Assembly: GCA_022653215.1 (NCBI GenBank) | Contig: JALCSJ010000018.1 | Span: 1 to 19,261 of the forward strand | Length of the DNA: 19,261 bases | Direction: 5' to 3' | DNA from: Acidaminococcaceae bacterium | GTDB taxonomy: Bacteria > Bacillota > Negativicutes > Acidaminococcales > Acidaminococcaceae | Part shown: piece after piece, positions 1 through 7,330 of the stretch | Layout: each line of letters opens with the position of its first letter | How positions within the stretch are numbered: position 1 is the first letter of the stretch | Position numbers and translations under genes: made by a program | Notes under the pieces: generated by a model | The model's input: the letters and a program-made list of their open reading frames with translations, nothing else | Databases searched by the model: none | What the model was told of the DNA's origin: nothing

Positions 1-2
1 TA

Positions 3-13
3 TGCTATATAAT
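3..13 (+). promoter_or_regulatory. Partial promoter (-10) of the marR operon
   Basis: A TATAAT hexamer at 8-13 follows a TG at 3-4, about 30 nt before the first start codon. The -35 would lie beyond the window edge, so only half of the promoter can be seen. Confidence 0.35.
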
Positions 14-43
14 ATCTAAATGTAAACATAAAGGAGCAAGCTG

Positions 44-478
44 ATGAAAATTCCGTATTCCTGTGGCGCTATGATTAAATATATACATACTATTTTGGAC
101 AAGAAAGCAAATAATGATTTGCGTTCCAGTGATTTAACCTTTTCCCAAATTACAACCTTGGTATTAGTGGCAGAAACACCCGGTAAACAACTGTCTCTGA
201 AAAAAATTCAAGAAGCTTTGCATATTGCTCAACCCACTGTAACAGGCATTGTAGCCAGATTAAAGCAAAAAAACATGATAGAAATAAAAGAAGATAAAGC
301 TGACGGCCGAATCAAATTAGTTAGCATTACGGCTAAAGGGGAAAAGCAGAGCAAGCTGGCTTTTGCTTCTATGAAAAGGACAGAAGCTTGGCTCAGAGCA
401 CCACTCACTGACGAAGAAGAAAAAACCTTCTTGGTTTTGTTAAAAAAAGTATGTGACGGAATCAGCAAGGACGAATAA
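44..478 (+). CDS. MarR family transcriptional regulator
   Basis: A 144-residue protein of normal length for MarR regulators, which bind operator DNA as dimers and are often released by aromatic or oxidising ligands. The winged helix-turn-helix is visible: a recognition-helix region at about residues 58-75 (SLKKIQEALHIAQPTVTGIV), then the wing with the family's D-x-R signature (DKADGR, about 84-89) and ITAKG. The flanking N- and C-terminal helices would form the dimer interface. The ATG is preceded by AAGGAG at 31-36. It is the first gene of an operon with an iron-sulfur flavoprotein-like gene whose Shine-Dalgarno site overlaps this gene's stop codon, and with a thioesterase. Local, auto- and redox-linked control of those genes is inferred. 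The ligand is unknown. Confidence 0.9.
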   Translation: MKIPYSCGAMIKYIHTILDKKANNDLRSSDLTFSQITTLVLVAETPGKQLSLKKIQEALHIAQPTVTGIVARLKQKNMIEIKEDKADGRIKLVSITAKGEKQSKLAFASMKRTEAWLRAPLTDEEEKTFLVLLKKVCDGISKDE

Positions 479-492
479 GGAGGGACTGTGAA

Positions 493-1314
493 ATGAAAGT
501 ATTGGGCCTGATTGCTTCGCCGCGCAGCTTAGGCAATTCGGAAATATGCGTAAAAGAAATTTTGAGAAATTTACCCCAAGAATGGGAAAAAGAAATAATA
601 AATATAAGCAGACTGCATATTGAACCCTGTAAGGCCTGCTATAGCTGCCTGTCTGCCGGTAAAAAGTGCATTATTCATGACGATTTAGAAAGGTTCTTGG
701 AGAAGATTCAGTGGGCAGATAGGGTGGTTTTAGCAGGTCCGGTTTATTTTTTGGGGGAACAGACTTCCGTAAAATTAATTAAAGACAGACTTTTAACCAT
801 ACTTAATGAAGGGGAGGCTTTCTTTAATAACAAACCCTGTGTCATAGCCATACCTCATGGCATAGAAAATTGGGAAGGCTATGGCCGGGAAGCTATGCTG
901 AATTTTGCGGGATTTTTGGGATTAAAGGTTTTAGGCTGCCGAATTATCAATAAACATTTGCCGGGACAAGCTGCTGAGGAAGACTCTTTGGCCAAACTGA
1001 GGGCATTGGCAGGAGCGTTGGCCGAAAATAAAGAACTGCCTCCGGAAAAACATGATATAATATATTGTCCTGTTTGTCAGAGCTCCTTACTGCAGATTCA
1101 TAGTGACGGCAATTGGCATTGCGTAATGTGCGGCGCCAGCGGTCAGTTAACTGCGGACAATGGTAAGCTGGCCATGGGTGGCCTGGACCTGGGTGTGCCT
1201 CGTTACAGCAAGGAAGGCATGGAACATCATGGTCAGGCACTATTGGGAGTAAACAAAGAATTTCGGGAAAAAAGACGGGAGATTATCACTTATCTTAAGC
1301 CTTATAAGGACTGA
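493..1314 (+). CDS. Iron-sulfur flavoprotein-like NAD(P)H-dependent oxidoreductase with C-terminal zinc ribbon
   Basis: A 273-residue protein with the flavodoxin-like fold of NADPH-dependent FMN reductases. The N-terminus has the FMN phosphate loop (SPRSLGNSE, residues 9-17). It is followed by Cys46-x2-Cys49-x2-Cys52-x6-Cys59, which fits the CX2CX2CX4-7C spacing that binds a 4Fe-4S cluster in iron-sulfur flavoproteins (Isf). A GPVYF segment at about 82-86 matches the flavin-contacting loop of the family. After the flavodoxin core, a second cysteine set, CPVC (192-195) and CVMC (210-213), forms an apparent zinc ribbon not usual in short family members. It is probably a cytosolic electron-transfer flavoprotein or reductase; the substrate is unknown. 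AAGGAGGG at 477-484 overlaps the upstream MarR stop, so the two genes are translationally linked. Confidence is high for the fold and moderate for the Fe-S cluster. Confidence 0.87.
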   Translation: MKVLGLIASPRSLGNSEICVKEILRNLPQEWEKEIINISRLHIEPCKACYSCLSAGKKCIIHDDLERFLEKIQWADRVVLAGPVYFLGEQTSVKLIKDRLLTILNEGEAFFNNKPCVIAIPHGIENWEGYGREAMLNFAGFLGLKVLGCRIINKHLPGQAAEEDSLAKLRALAGALAENKELPPEKHDIIYCPVCQSSLLQIHSDGNWHCVMCGASGQLTADNGKLAMGGLDLGVPRYSKEGMEHHGQALLGVNKEFREKRREIITYLKPYKD

Positions 1315-1351
1315 AGAAGAGATAAAATAAAATTGTTGAGAAGGCGTAAAA

Positions 1352-1807
1352 ATGTCATTTAGAAAAGTTGTTATTCATCATTTAGTTAAAAGTGAAGATT
1401 TAAATCATCATGGCACTATTTTTGCCGGCCGGGCAGCAGAATGGCTGGTTGAGGCTGGGTTTTGCGCTACAGCATATCTTATGGATCCCAAGGATACAGT
1501 TTGTATGACCATTAATGGAATGACTTTTACTAAGCCGGCTCCTAAGGGAAGTATTATTAGGTACGAAAGCCGTATTATTAAAGCAGGCACAACAAGCATG
1601 ATTGCTTATATTCAAGTGTTTTTTGCGAAAAGCAATGATTTTATTTTTGATGGTTTTATGGCATTTGTTCATTTAGGAGAAGACGGGAAAAAGGCTCCTC
1701 ATGGTGTAAAGGTAGTACCTACTACAGATGACGAAAAAGCCATTGTGGCAATTTATGAGAAGACAAGCAATATTAGAGTAAGAGGCATAGACAGAGTAAT
1801 GGAATAA
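1352..1807 (+). CDS. Hotdog-fold acyl-CoA thioesterase
   Basis: A 151-residue protein resembling YciA/BACH-type acyl-CoA thioesterases, which hydrolyse acyl-CoA to free acid and CoA. The N-terminal segment (about 14-35) has the hotdog motif: N-H-H-G-T-I-F-A-G, then an acidic Glu30 in AAEWLVEAG where the family places its catalytic Asp/Glu. The later strand GMTFTKPAPKGSIIRYES (about 56-73) corresponds to the F-x-x-P-x-x-x-G-D/S segment that lines the acyl site. The usual GG after GTIF reads AGR here, a mild departure. The ATG has GAGAAGG at 1338-1344, 7 nt upstream. It is the third gene of the MarR operon, 37 nt after the flavoprotein, and is followed directly by a terminator. The acyl substrate cannot be told from sequence. 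Confidence 0.85.
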   Translation: MSFRKVVIHHLVKSEDLNHHGTIFAGRAAEWLVEAGFCATAYLMDPKDTVCMTINGMTFTKPAPKGSIIRYESRIIKAGTTSMIAYIQVFFAKSNDFIFDGFMAFVHLGEDGKKAPHGVKVVPTTDDEKAIVAIYEKTSNIRVRGIDRVME

Positions 1808-1810
1808 TAA

Positions 1811-1853
1811 AAAAGCGGTTTCGGAAAGTGAATTCCGAAACCGCTAATTTTTT
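1811..1853. terminator. Bidirectional Rho-independent terminator between thioesterase and NCS2 permease
   Basis: A perfect 12-bp stem (1815-1826 pairing with 1833-1844, plus A1814-T1845) closes a 6-nt loop. A T-run follows on the plus strand and an A-run (1809-1814) precedes it, so it can terminate both converging transcripts. Confidence 0.9.
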
Positions 1854-1880
1854 GTTATGCTGAAACTTTTTAAAAAACTT

Positions 1881-3275
1881 TTACAGTAAAATATATTTCA
1901 ATATAAAGATTACAGCTAAAGCTTTCATTAAAAGACTGGCTTTGCTGCTTTGCCCGGCAAGTACATTGACAATAACATAGGAAATAATACCAAAGCAGAT
2001 ACCTTCGGAAATGCTATAGCAGAAAGGCATGGCAATAATTGCTATGTAGGCCGGAATGGCTTCGCTCAGATCATTTACATCGATTTTAGCAACAGCAGTG
2101 AACATTAAGAACCCTACGATAATTAAAGCAGGTGCTGTAGCAAAAGCAGGAATTGCCATGAAGAAAGGAGATAAGAATAAGCTCAATAAGAACAAGATAG
2201 CAACCACTGTGGCAGTTAAACCCGTACGACCGCCTTCTGTAACACCGGCAGCACTTTCTACGAAAGTGGTTGTTGTACTGGTACCAAGAGCAGCACCGGC
2301 ACAGGTAGCAACGGCATCAGCCAGTAAAGCACCTTTAATGTGAGGCAGGCGACCATTCTCATCCAGCATGTCAGCTTTAGAGGCAACACCGATAAGGGTT
2401 CCCAAAGTATCAAACATATCTACGAAAAGGAAAGAGAACATTACTACTAAAAAGTCCAAAGAGAAGAATTTGGAAAAATCAAATTTAAACAAAATAGGAG
2501 ATAAACTGGCAGGGGTAAAGGCAGCAATACCTGCAGATAAATTCGGAAGAACGCTGAAAGCACCCTTAGCAGGATTAGGAATGTAAAGACCGGACAGTTC
2601 ACAGATGATACCAAGAATCCAGGTAATAACAATACCCCAGAGAATATTGCCACGGACATTTTTAACCATTAAATAAGCTGTTATCAAAACACCAAGCAGA
2701 GCAAGGACCACAGTAATACCTTCCGAAGCAAAGGTACCTTTGGCCAGGGATTGGCTGAAAGAGAACAGAGAAACTTTTGTGGCAGGATTGGCAATAACAA
2801 TATGAGCATTTTGCAGACCGATAAAAGCAATAAACAAACCAATACCTACAGAAACAGCTCTTTTCAGATTTAAAGGAATAGCATTAAAAATTGCTTCACG
2901 AACATTAGTAAGAGATAAAACGATAAAAATAATACCTTCAACAAAGACAGCGGCCAAGGCCATTTCCCAAGTATAACCCATTTGCTTTACAACCGTGAAA
3001 GCAAAATAAGCATTAAGACCCATGCCGGGTGCCAGGGCGAAAGGATAGTTGGCTAAAACAGCCATGAGAATGGTACCTAGAGCAGAAGCTAAGGCTGTAG
3101 CCGTTAAAACAGCTCCTTTATCCATACCGGATACGCTTAAGATACTGGGATTGACGGCAAGAATATAGGCCATAGTCATAAAAGTCGTAACACCGGCCAC
3201 ACACTCTGTCTTTACATTTGTTTTGTTTTCACGCAAATGGAACGTGTTTTCTAAAAAGCCACCTTGATTTTCCAT
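1881..3275 (-). CDS. NCS2 family purine permease (AzgA-type adenine/guanine/hypoxanthine transporter)
   Basis: A 464-residue multi-pass membrane protein with the family's usual length and about 12-14 hydrophobic segments. The AzgA subfamily of NCS2 imports adenine, guanine and hypoxanthine with protons. Visible marks are the N-terminal FMTMAYILAVNP segment (about 32-43), the APGMGLNAYFAF transporter motif (82-93) and the subfamily signature TSTTTTFVESAAGVTEGG (about 332-349). The start at 3275 was chosen because AGGGGGGT (3283-3290) lies 7 nt upstream and a promoter sits at 3325-3353. A longer in-frame reading to 3428 would run through that promoter and carries a non-family N-terminus. It is divergent from adenine deaminase, so adenine is a likely substrate. 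The gene converges on the thioesterase operon. Confidence 0.93.
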   Translation of the reverse strand: MENQGGFLENTFHLRENKTNVKTECVAGVTTFMTMAYILAVNPSILSVSGMDKGAVLTATALASALGTILMAVLANYPFALAPGMGLNAYFAFTVVKQMGYTWEMALAAVFVEGIIFIVLSLTNVREAIFNAIPLNLKRAVSVGIGLFIAFIGLQNAHIVIANPATKVSLFSFSQSLAKGTFASEGITVVLALLGVLITAYLMVKNVRGNILWGIVITWILGIICELSGLYIPNPAKGAFSVLPNLSAGIAAFTPASLSPILFKFDFSKFFSLDFLVVMFSFLFVDMFDTLGTLIGVASKADMLDENGRLPHIKGALLADAVATCAGAALGTSTTTTFVESAAGVTEGGRTGLTATVVAILFLLSLFLSPFFMAIPAFATAPALIIVGFLMFTAVAKIDVNDLSEAIPAYIAIIAMPFCYSISEGICFGIISYVIVNVLAGQSSKASLLMKALAVIFILKYILL

Positions 3276-3324
3276 TAATATTACCCCCCTAAAAAGTGTT
3301 TGGCAAGCTTCACCAATAAAGTAT

Positions 3325-3353
3325 ATTATATAATTGTTAGGAAAAATGAGCAA
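3325..3353 (-). promoter_or_regulatory. Promoter of the NCS2 purine permease
   Basis: On the minus strand, TTGCTC (3348-3353) is separated by 17 nt from a perfect TATAAT (3325-3330). The expected transcript starts near 3318 and has a leader of only about 43 nt, too short for a purine riboswitch. No purine-riboswitch core is visible. Confidence 0.7.
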
Positions 3354-3360
3354 CATTAAA

Positions 3361-3387
3361 TTTACTATGGTAAAATATACATATAAT
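3361..3387 (+). promoter_or_regulatory. Candidate promoter of adenine deaminase
   Basis: A TATAAT at 3382-3387 lies 40 nt before the ade start. The only -35-like hexamer (TTTACT, 3361-3366) is at a short 15-nt spacing. A TGGTATAAA extended -10 at 3397-3405 is an alternative. The divergent promoters are back to back within about 100 nt, so one regulator could cover both. Confidence 0.35.
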
Positions 3388-3426
3388 TTCCTTATTTGGT
3401 ATAAAAATGTAAAGAAGGGCGAAAGC

Positions 3427-5166
3427 ATGAAAAAGCAGAGCGTAAAAACATTGCAAAAACTTATTACTGTAGCCAGGGGAGACGGACAGGCAGACCTTGT
3501 GCTGAAAAATTGCCGGATTTGTGATGTGTTTAATCAGCAGATTATCGGCGGGGACATTGCTATTGTAGATGGTCTTATTGCCGGCATAGGGGGTCGCTAT
3601 AAAGGGAAAAAAGAAATTAATTGCCGCAAGCAATATGCTGCTCCCGGTTTTATTGACGGGCATATTCATATAGAGTCTTCTTATTTGTGCCAGGAAGAGT
3701 TTGGCCGGCTGGTAACGCCTCTGGGCACAACCAGCATAATTGCAGACCCTCACGAAATAGTTAATGTTTGTGGTCTAAAAGGTTTGAAATATATGGTTAA
3801 AGCAGCGGCTCAGACTGCTCTCCATGTAGAATATATGCTGCCTTCCTGTGTGCCGTCCACGCCTTTTGAGGATGCAGGTGCTGTTATTGCTGCTAAGGAT
3901 ATGGAGGAACCATTAGCTAGCGATGCGATTCTTGGATTGGGAGAGTTTATGAATGCACCGGGGGTAATTAATTGTGATAAAGAAGTATTGGCTAAGCTCC
4001 ATGCTGCTCAAGATGCAGGCAAGATTATAGATGGGCACAGTCCCGGACTTTTAGGCAAAGGGCTGATGGCCTATGCTTCTGCCGGCATTCAGACTGACCA
4101 TGAATGTTATACTCTCCAGGAAATGCAGGAAAGACTGGCCTTAGGCATGTATGTAATGCTGAGGAACGGTTCGGCGGCGGAGAACCTGCCTGAGCTAATA
4201 AAAGGTGTAACTGCAGCTAATATCAGGCACTGTCTTCTGTGCAGCGACGACCTCCATCCTAAGACGATTTTTGATCATGGTCATATAAATTACGATTTAA
4301 AATATTGTGTTCAACAGGGTTTGGATCCTTTGGCGGCTTTAACCATGGCTACTATTAATCCGGCGGAATGCTACGGACTAAAGGATAGAGGGGCTTTAAC
4401 TCCGGGCCGCAGGGCTGATATTGTTATTCTGCCGGATTTAACGAATTTCCAACCAAGCCAGACCTGGATTGACGGCAGGCTTGTGGCAGAAAAAGGCCAC
4501 TATCTGCTTCCGGAGAAAAAATACAGCATTAAATCAGTCAGCAGTTCTGTGCGGGTAAAAAAGTTCAGTGAAGCCAAGCTGCAGCTGAATCTGAAAAATA
4601 ACCATGTTAATACTATTGATTTAGTACCAGGCCAAATTATTACTAAGAAGGGCAAAGCCAAAATTACTTTGGATGAGCAGGGTGATTTTGTTTTTAACCC
4701 TAAAGAAGATGTGGTAAAAGTAGCGGTAGTAGAACGTCATCACAATACTGGCACGGTAGGACTGGGACTGATGCGAGGCTATGGCCTGAAAGCAGGTGCC
4801 ATAGCTGTGACGATTGCCCATGATTCTCATAATATTATCGTAGCCGGTGCCAATAACGAAGACATGGTCTTTGCCGTAGAACGGCTTGTGACCATGGGTG
4901 GAGGTATGGTGGCAGTCAAAGACCAAAAGGTACTGGCAGATATGCCTTTGCCTATTGCCGGGCTGATGAGCGATAAAGATGGCAAATGGGTGGACCGGCA
5001 TTTGCAAAAAATCCATGACAAGGCTTTTAATGTTCTGGGTGTCAGTAGGGAAGTAGATCCTATTATGACGCTGTGTTTTATGTCATTGCCTGTGATTCCT
5101 TCTATTAAATTAACTAACAGAGGCCTGTTTGATGTTGACAAATTTGCTTTTATGCCTCTAACCTAA
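3427..5166 (+). CDS. ade: Adenine deaminase
   Basis: A 579-residue amidohydrolase-superfamily enzyme of the size of Bacillus Ade (577). It converts adenine to hypoxanthine and ammonia in purine salvage (EC 3.5.4.2). Metal-site motifs are in order: PGFIDGHIHIESS (73-85, His79 and His81), ADPHE (106-110), the Glu173 loop (LGEFMNAPG), DGHSPG (202-207), TDHE (223-226) and CSDDLHP (272-278). The C-terminal half carries the deaminase-specific domain ending in SLPVIPSIKLTNRGLFDV. The start at 3427 follows GAAGGG (3414-3419) and gives the typical N-terminus. An upstream in-frame ATG at 3334 lies inside the opposing promoter and is rejected. It is divergent from the purine permease, a direct functional partner. 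A REP-like repeat begins at the stop codon. Confidence 0.97.
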   Translation: MKKQSVKTLQKLITVARGDGQADLVLKNCRICDVFNQQIIGGDIAIVDGLIAGIGGRYKGKKEINCRKQYAAPGFIDGHIHIESSYLCQEEFGRLVTPLGTTSIIADPHEIVNVCGLKGLKYMVKAAAQTALHVEYMLPSCVPSTPFEDAGAVIAAKDMEEPLASDAILGLGEFMNAPGVINCDKEVLAKLHAAQDAGKIIDGHSPGLLGKGLMAYASAGIQTDHECYTLQEMQERLALGMYVMLRNGSAAENLPELIKGVTAANIRHCLLCSDDLHPKTIFDHGHINYDLKYCVQQGLDPLAALTMATINPAECYGLKDRGALTPGRRADIVILPDLTNFQPSQTWIDGRLVAEKGHYLLPEKKYSIKSVSSSVRVKKFSEAKLQLNLKNNHVNTIDLVPGQIITKKGKAKITLDEQGDFVFNPKEDVVKVAVVERHHNTGTVGLGLMRGYGLKAGAIAVTIAHDSHNIIVAGANNEDMVFAVERLVTMGGGMVAVKDQKVLADMPLPIAGLMSDKDGKWVDRHLQKIHDKAFNVLGVSREVDPIMTLCFMSLPVIPSIKLTNRGLFDVDKFAFMPLT

Positions 5167-5205
5167 CGTCCCCAACGTCCCCATTGGTGCCAGGCACTTT
5201 TGGCG
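5165..5205. repeat. REP-like repeat copy A (GTGCCAGGCAC core)
   Basis: Right after the ade stop there are two tandem AACGTCCCC units (5165-5173, 5174-5182), then CCATTGGTGCCAGGCAC and TTTTGGCG. Bases 5176-5205 match 9661-9690 at 28 of 30 positions in the same orientation. One of the two differences is the centre base of the GTGCC-N-GGCAC palindrome. The core resembles REP-type intergenic palindromes in other bacteria; no transposase is present here. Confidence 0.75.
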
Positions 5206-5321
5206 ACAATGTTAAAAAGTGTACATACACACTAGAGCAAATGCGACAAACAGAGAAAACTGTATATTCTGTTTTCTGGAATAACACTAAAATACACAGT
5301 AAAAGAATAAGAAAAGTTTTT

Positions 5322-5351
5322 TTGACAGAGATTAGCAGAATAGTGTAAAAT
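5322..5351 (+). promoter_or_regulatory. Promoter of the AGCS symporter
   Basis: A perfect TTGACA (5322-5327) is followed after 18 nt by TAAAAT (5346-5351). The transcript would start near 5358 and leave a leader of about 70 nt. The stretch 5206-5321 between the REP-like repeat and this promoter is AT-rich and holds nothing I can name. Confidence 0.75.
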
Positions 5352-5363
5352 TTATATAAACAA

Positions 5364-5402
5364 AGAACCGACAAGGGAGTCGGAGGGGGCAACGTTGGTT
5401 CT
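5364..5402 (+). promoter_or_regulatory. Structured 5' leader of the AGCS symporter (possible cis-regulator)
   Basis: The leader can form two exclusive structures. One is a 9-bp outer stem, AGAACCGAC (5364-5372) with GTTGGTTCT (5394-5402), containing one G-U pair. The other is a compact hairpin, CCGAC (5368-5372) with GTCGG (5379-5383) around AAGGGA. Both use the same CCGAC strand. A purine-rich GGAGGGGG lies between. It does not match the glycine riboswitch or any leader motif I recognise. Confidence 0.4.
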
Positions 5403-5427
5403 AAAATTAAAAAAGGAGTGATGTTTA

Positions 5428-6831
5428 GTGTCAGCGTTTCTCGATTATTTAGATGGTGTTCTGTACTACCCAATTTTGATTATAGTTCTATTGGGTGCCG
5501 GTTTGTTTTTCAGCTTTAAAACCGGGTTCGTTCAACTGCGTTGGTTAATCCAAAGCATCAGAGTTGTTATGGAAAAACCTTCCAAAGAAGGATCAATTTC
5601 TTCCTTCCAAGCACTAATGGTTTCGACTGCATCACGTGTTGGCACCGGTAATATTGTCGGTGTTTCTACAGCTATTTGTTTGGGCGGTTTTGGTGCTTTA
5701 TTCTGGATGTGGGTTATTGCTATTATCGGCAGTGCTACAGCTTTCATCGAAAGCACTTTGGCACAGGTTTACAAGCGTCGTGATGCTAACGGAGACAGTT
5801 ACGGCGGACCTGCATATTATATTGAGCATGCTCTGCATAACAAGACATTGGGCGCAGCATTTGCTATTTCCCTGATTTTGACCTATGCCGGCGGTTTCAA
5901 TATGTTAGCTGCTTATAATCTTCAGTCTACTTTCGTTGTTTACGGTTTTTATGACAAAACAGTTACTCCCTGGATTATCGGAGCTATCTTGGCTGTGCTG
6001 GTTGGCTACTGTGTAATGGGCGGTGGCAAGCGTATTGTAAGAATTACCGATAAGCTTGTTCCTATTATGGGTATTTTCTATGTACTTTTATCCATTGCTA
6101 TTATTTTTATGCATCTGGATAAATTGCCGGGAGTTGTTAGCGCTGTAATGAGCGATGCTATGAACTTCCAAAAGATTTTTGCAGGTATCAGCGGTTCTTG
6201 CATGATGTATGGTATCAAACGTGGTTTGTATTCCAATGAAGCCGGTGTTGGTAGTGCGCCTAATGCTGCCGCAGCAGCTGACGTTCACCATCCTGCTCAG
6301 CAAGGTTTGGTACAGATGTTATCTGTATTTATTGATACTGTGCTGTGTACATCTACAGCTTTAATGTGCATGTTCTCAGGTATAGTTCCAACTGCTAAAT
6401 TAGCTGGTGCTCCTTATGTTCAGCAAGCTACTCAGGTAGATTTCGGTACTTTTGGTCCTGTTATGATTACCGTAGCTATGATTCTGTTCGCATTCACTAC
6501 CTTAATCGGTAACTTATTCTATGTGGATAACTGCTTAGCTTATTTGAATGGCAGCAAGGTTCCTTCTGCTTCCTTTATGGTTAAATACAGAGTAATTGCT
6601 TCTCTAGTTATTTTCTTCGGGGCAGCTCTTTCCATGAGCAATGCTTGGGCTATTGCCGATATTTTAATGGCTGTAATGTGCTTAATCAATATTCCTTCTA
6701 TCTTGGCTTTAAGCGGCACTGCTATTAAAGTTATGAAAGATTACGGACAACAATTGTCTGAAGGCAAAAAACCGGTGTTCAAAGCTTCTTCTGTTGGACT
6801 TGAAAATCAAAACTTGGATTTCTGGAAATAG
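5428..6831 (+). CDS. Sodium:alanine (glycine) symporter, AGCS family
   Basis: A 467-residue inner-membrane symporter that couples Na+ entry to uptake of alanine and/or glycine. The AGCS signature is clear near residues 58-95: SSFQALMVSTASRVGTGNIVGVS, then GGFGALFWMW. YGGPAYYIE (about 125-133) and the GLYSNEAGVGSAPNAAAAA segment (about 266-284) are also family hallmarks. About 10-12 membrane helices are visible, and the length is within the family norm (about 440-490). It begins with GTG at 5428, preceded by AAAAGGAG (5411-5418). An ATG at 5421 is out of frame. It is a single-gene unit with its own promoter, structured leader and terminator. The exact amino acid transported cannot be decided from sequence. 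Confidence 0.95.
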   Translation: MSAFLDYLDGVLYYPILIIVLLGAGLFFSFKTGFVQLRWLIQSIRVVMEKPSKEGSISSFQALMVSTASRVGTGNIVGVSTAICLGGFGALFWMWVIAIIGSATAFIESTLAQVYKRRDANGDSYGGPAYYIEHALHNKTLGAAFAISLILTYAGGFNMLAAYNLQSTFVVYGFYDKTVTPWIIGAILAVLVGYCVMGGGKRIVRITDKLVPIMGIFYVLLSIAIIFMHLDKLPGVVSAVMSDAMNFQKIFAGISGSCMMYGIKRGLYSNEAGVGSAPNAAAAADVHHPAQQGLVQMLSVFIDTVLCTSTALMCMFSGIVPTAKLAGAPYVQQATQVDFGTFGPVMITVAMILFAFTTLIGNLFYVDNCLAYLNGSKVPSASFMVKYRVIASLVIFFGAALSMSNAWAIADILMAVMCLINIPSILALSGTAIKVMKDYGQQLSEGKKPVFKASSVGLENQNLDFWK

Positions 6832-6842
6832 AAAGAAAAACG

Positions 6843-6873
6843 AAACCCGGCTCATTGGAGCCGGGTTTTTTTT
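6843..6873 (+). terminator. Rho-independent terminator of the AGCS gene
   Basis: An 11-bp perfect stem (6843-6853 with 6858-6868), with a GC-rich core and an ATTG loop, runs straight into eight Ts. It lies 11 nt after the stop codon. Confidence 0.95.
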
Positions 6874-6917
6874 ATATGAAAAAAATAATTAAAAGCTATG
6901 CAGATTATCGGTAAATG

Positions 6918-6926
6918 TGGTAGAAT
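6918..6926 (+). promoter_or_regulatory. Extended -10 promoter of lrgAB
   Basis: TGGTAGAAT (6918-6926) is an extended -10 element 33 nt before lrgA. No good -35 is seen at the normal distance, which may indicate dependence on an activator. Confidence 0.45.
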
Positions 6927-6958
6927 AAAAATCACTTACACAAAATAGGAGGCCACCT

Positions 6959-7330
6959 ATGAAAGCAGACGAATTACTTAGTGGTTTTACAATCTTGATT
7001 GTCCTGCAATTATTTGCCGCAATTATCCTTGCCTTAGTGGGGAGCTCTTTCCCGGCACCACTTTTAGCTATGCTTATTTTTTCTGTTTTACTTGCCTTTA
7101 AAGTGATTAAAATTTCTCAAATTGAGGAAATTTGCAGTCTGCTCTTATCTAAATTGAGCCTTTTCTTTGTATCCGGTTCTGTTAGCATTGTTTTGTATTT
7201 GGATATTATTGAAAAAGAAGGCTTGGCAATTCTGGCAACTATCTTTTGCTCAACAGTGTTTACCTTAGTAGTAACCGGACTATTCCTGAATTATATGTTG
7301 AAAGGAAAGCAGGTGGACCACCATGCCTAA
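6959..7330 (+). CDS. lrgA: CidA/LrgA family membrane protein
   Basis: A 123-residue protein with four hydrophobic segments and the size of LrgA/CidA proteins. These were first described as holin- or antiholin-like, and LrgAB in several Firmicutes has since been linked to pyruvate uptake. The family pattern is the first helix (ILIVLQLFAAIILALVG), then PAPLLAMLIFSVLLAF, where LrgA usually has a P-G-x-x-x-G-M-L type turn. The ATG has TAGGAGG (6946-6952) 6 nt upstream. The stop overlaps the start of lrgB by 8 nt, so the two are translationally coupled. No LytSR-type two-component system is in the window, so control by one cannot be judged. Confidence 0.85.
   Translation: MKADELLSGFTILIVLQLFAAIILALVGSSFPAPLLAMLIFSVLLAFKVIKISQIEEICSLLLSKLSLFFVSGSVSIVLYLDIIEKEGLAILATIFCSTVFTLVVTGLFLNYMLKGKQVDHHA

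Noticed and set aside
947..1240. Minus-strand open frame of 97 codons inside the flavoprotein gene
   Set aside because: It lies wholly inside a well-supported gene on the other strand and has no recognisable domain.
3276..3426. Purine riboswitch in the permease/deaminase gap
   Set aside because: The permease leader is only about 43 nt after its promoter, and I see none of the conserved core segments of the purine aptamer.
3276..3428. N-terminal extension of the NCS2 permease (51 extra residues) and of adenine deaminase (31 residues)
   Set aside because: Both extensions run through the opposing promoters, have no ribosome site at their first codon and do not resemble the families' N-termini. 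Starts at 3275 and 3427 have good sites.
5150..5473. Minus-strand open frame of 107 codons over the ade-AGCS gap
   Set aside because: It covers the promoter, leader and repeat of the AGCS gene on the other strand and has no coding character.
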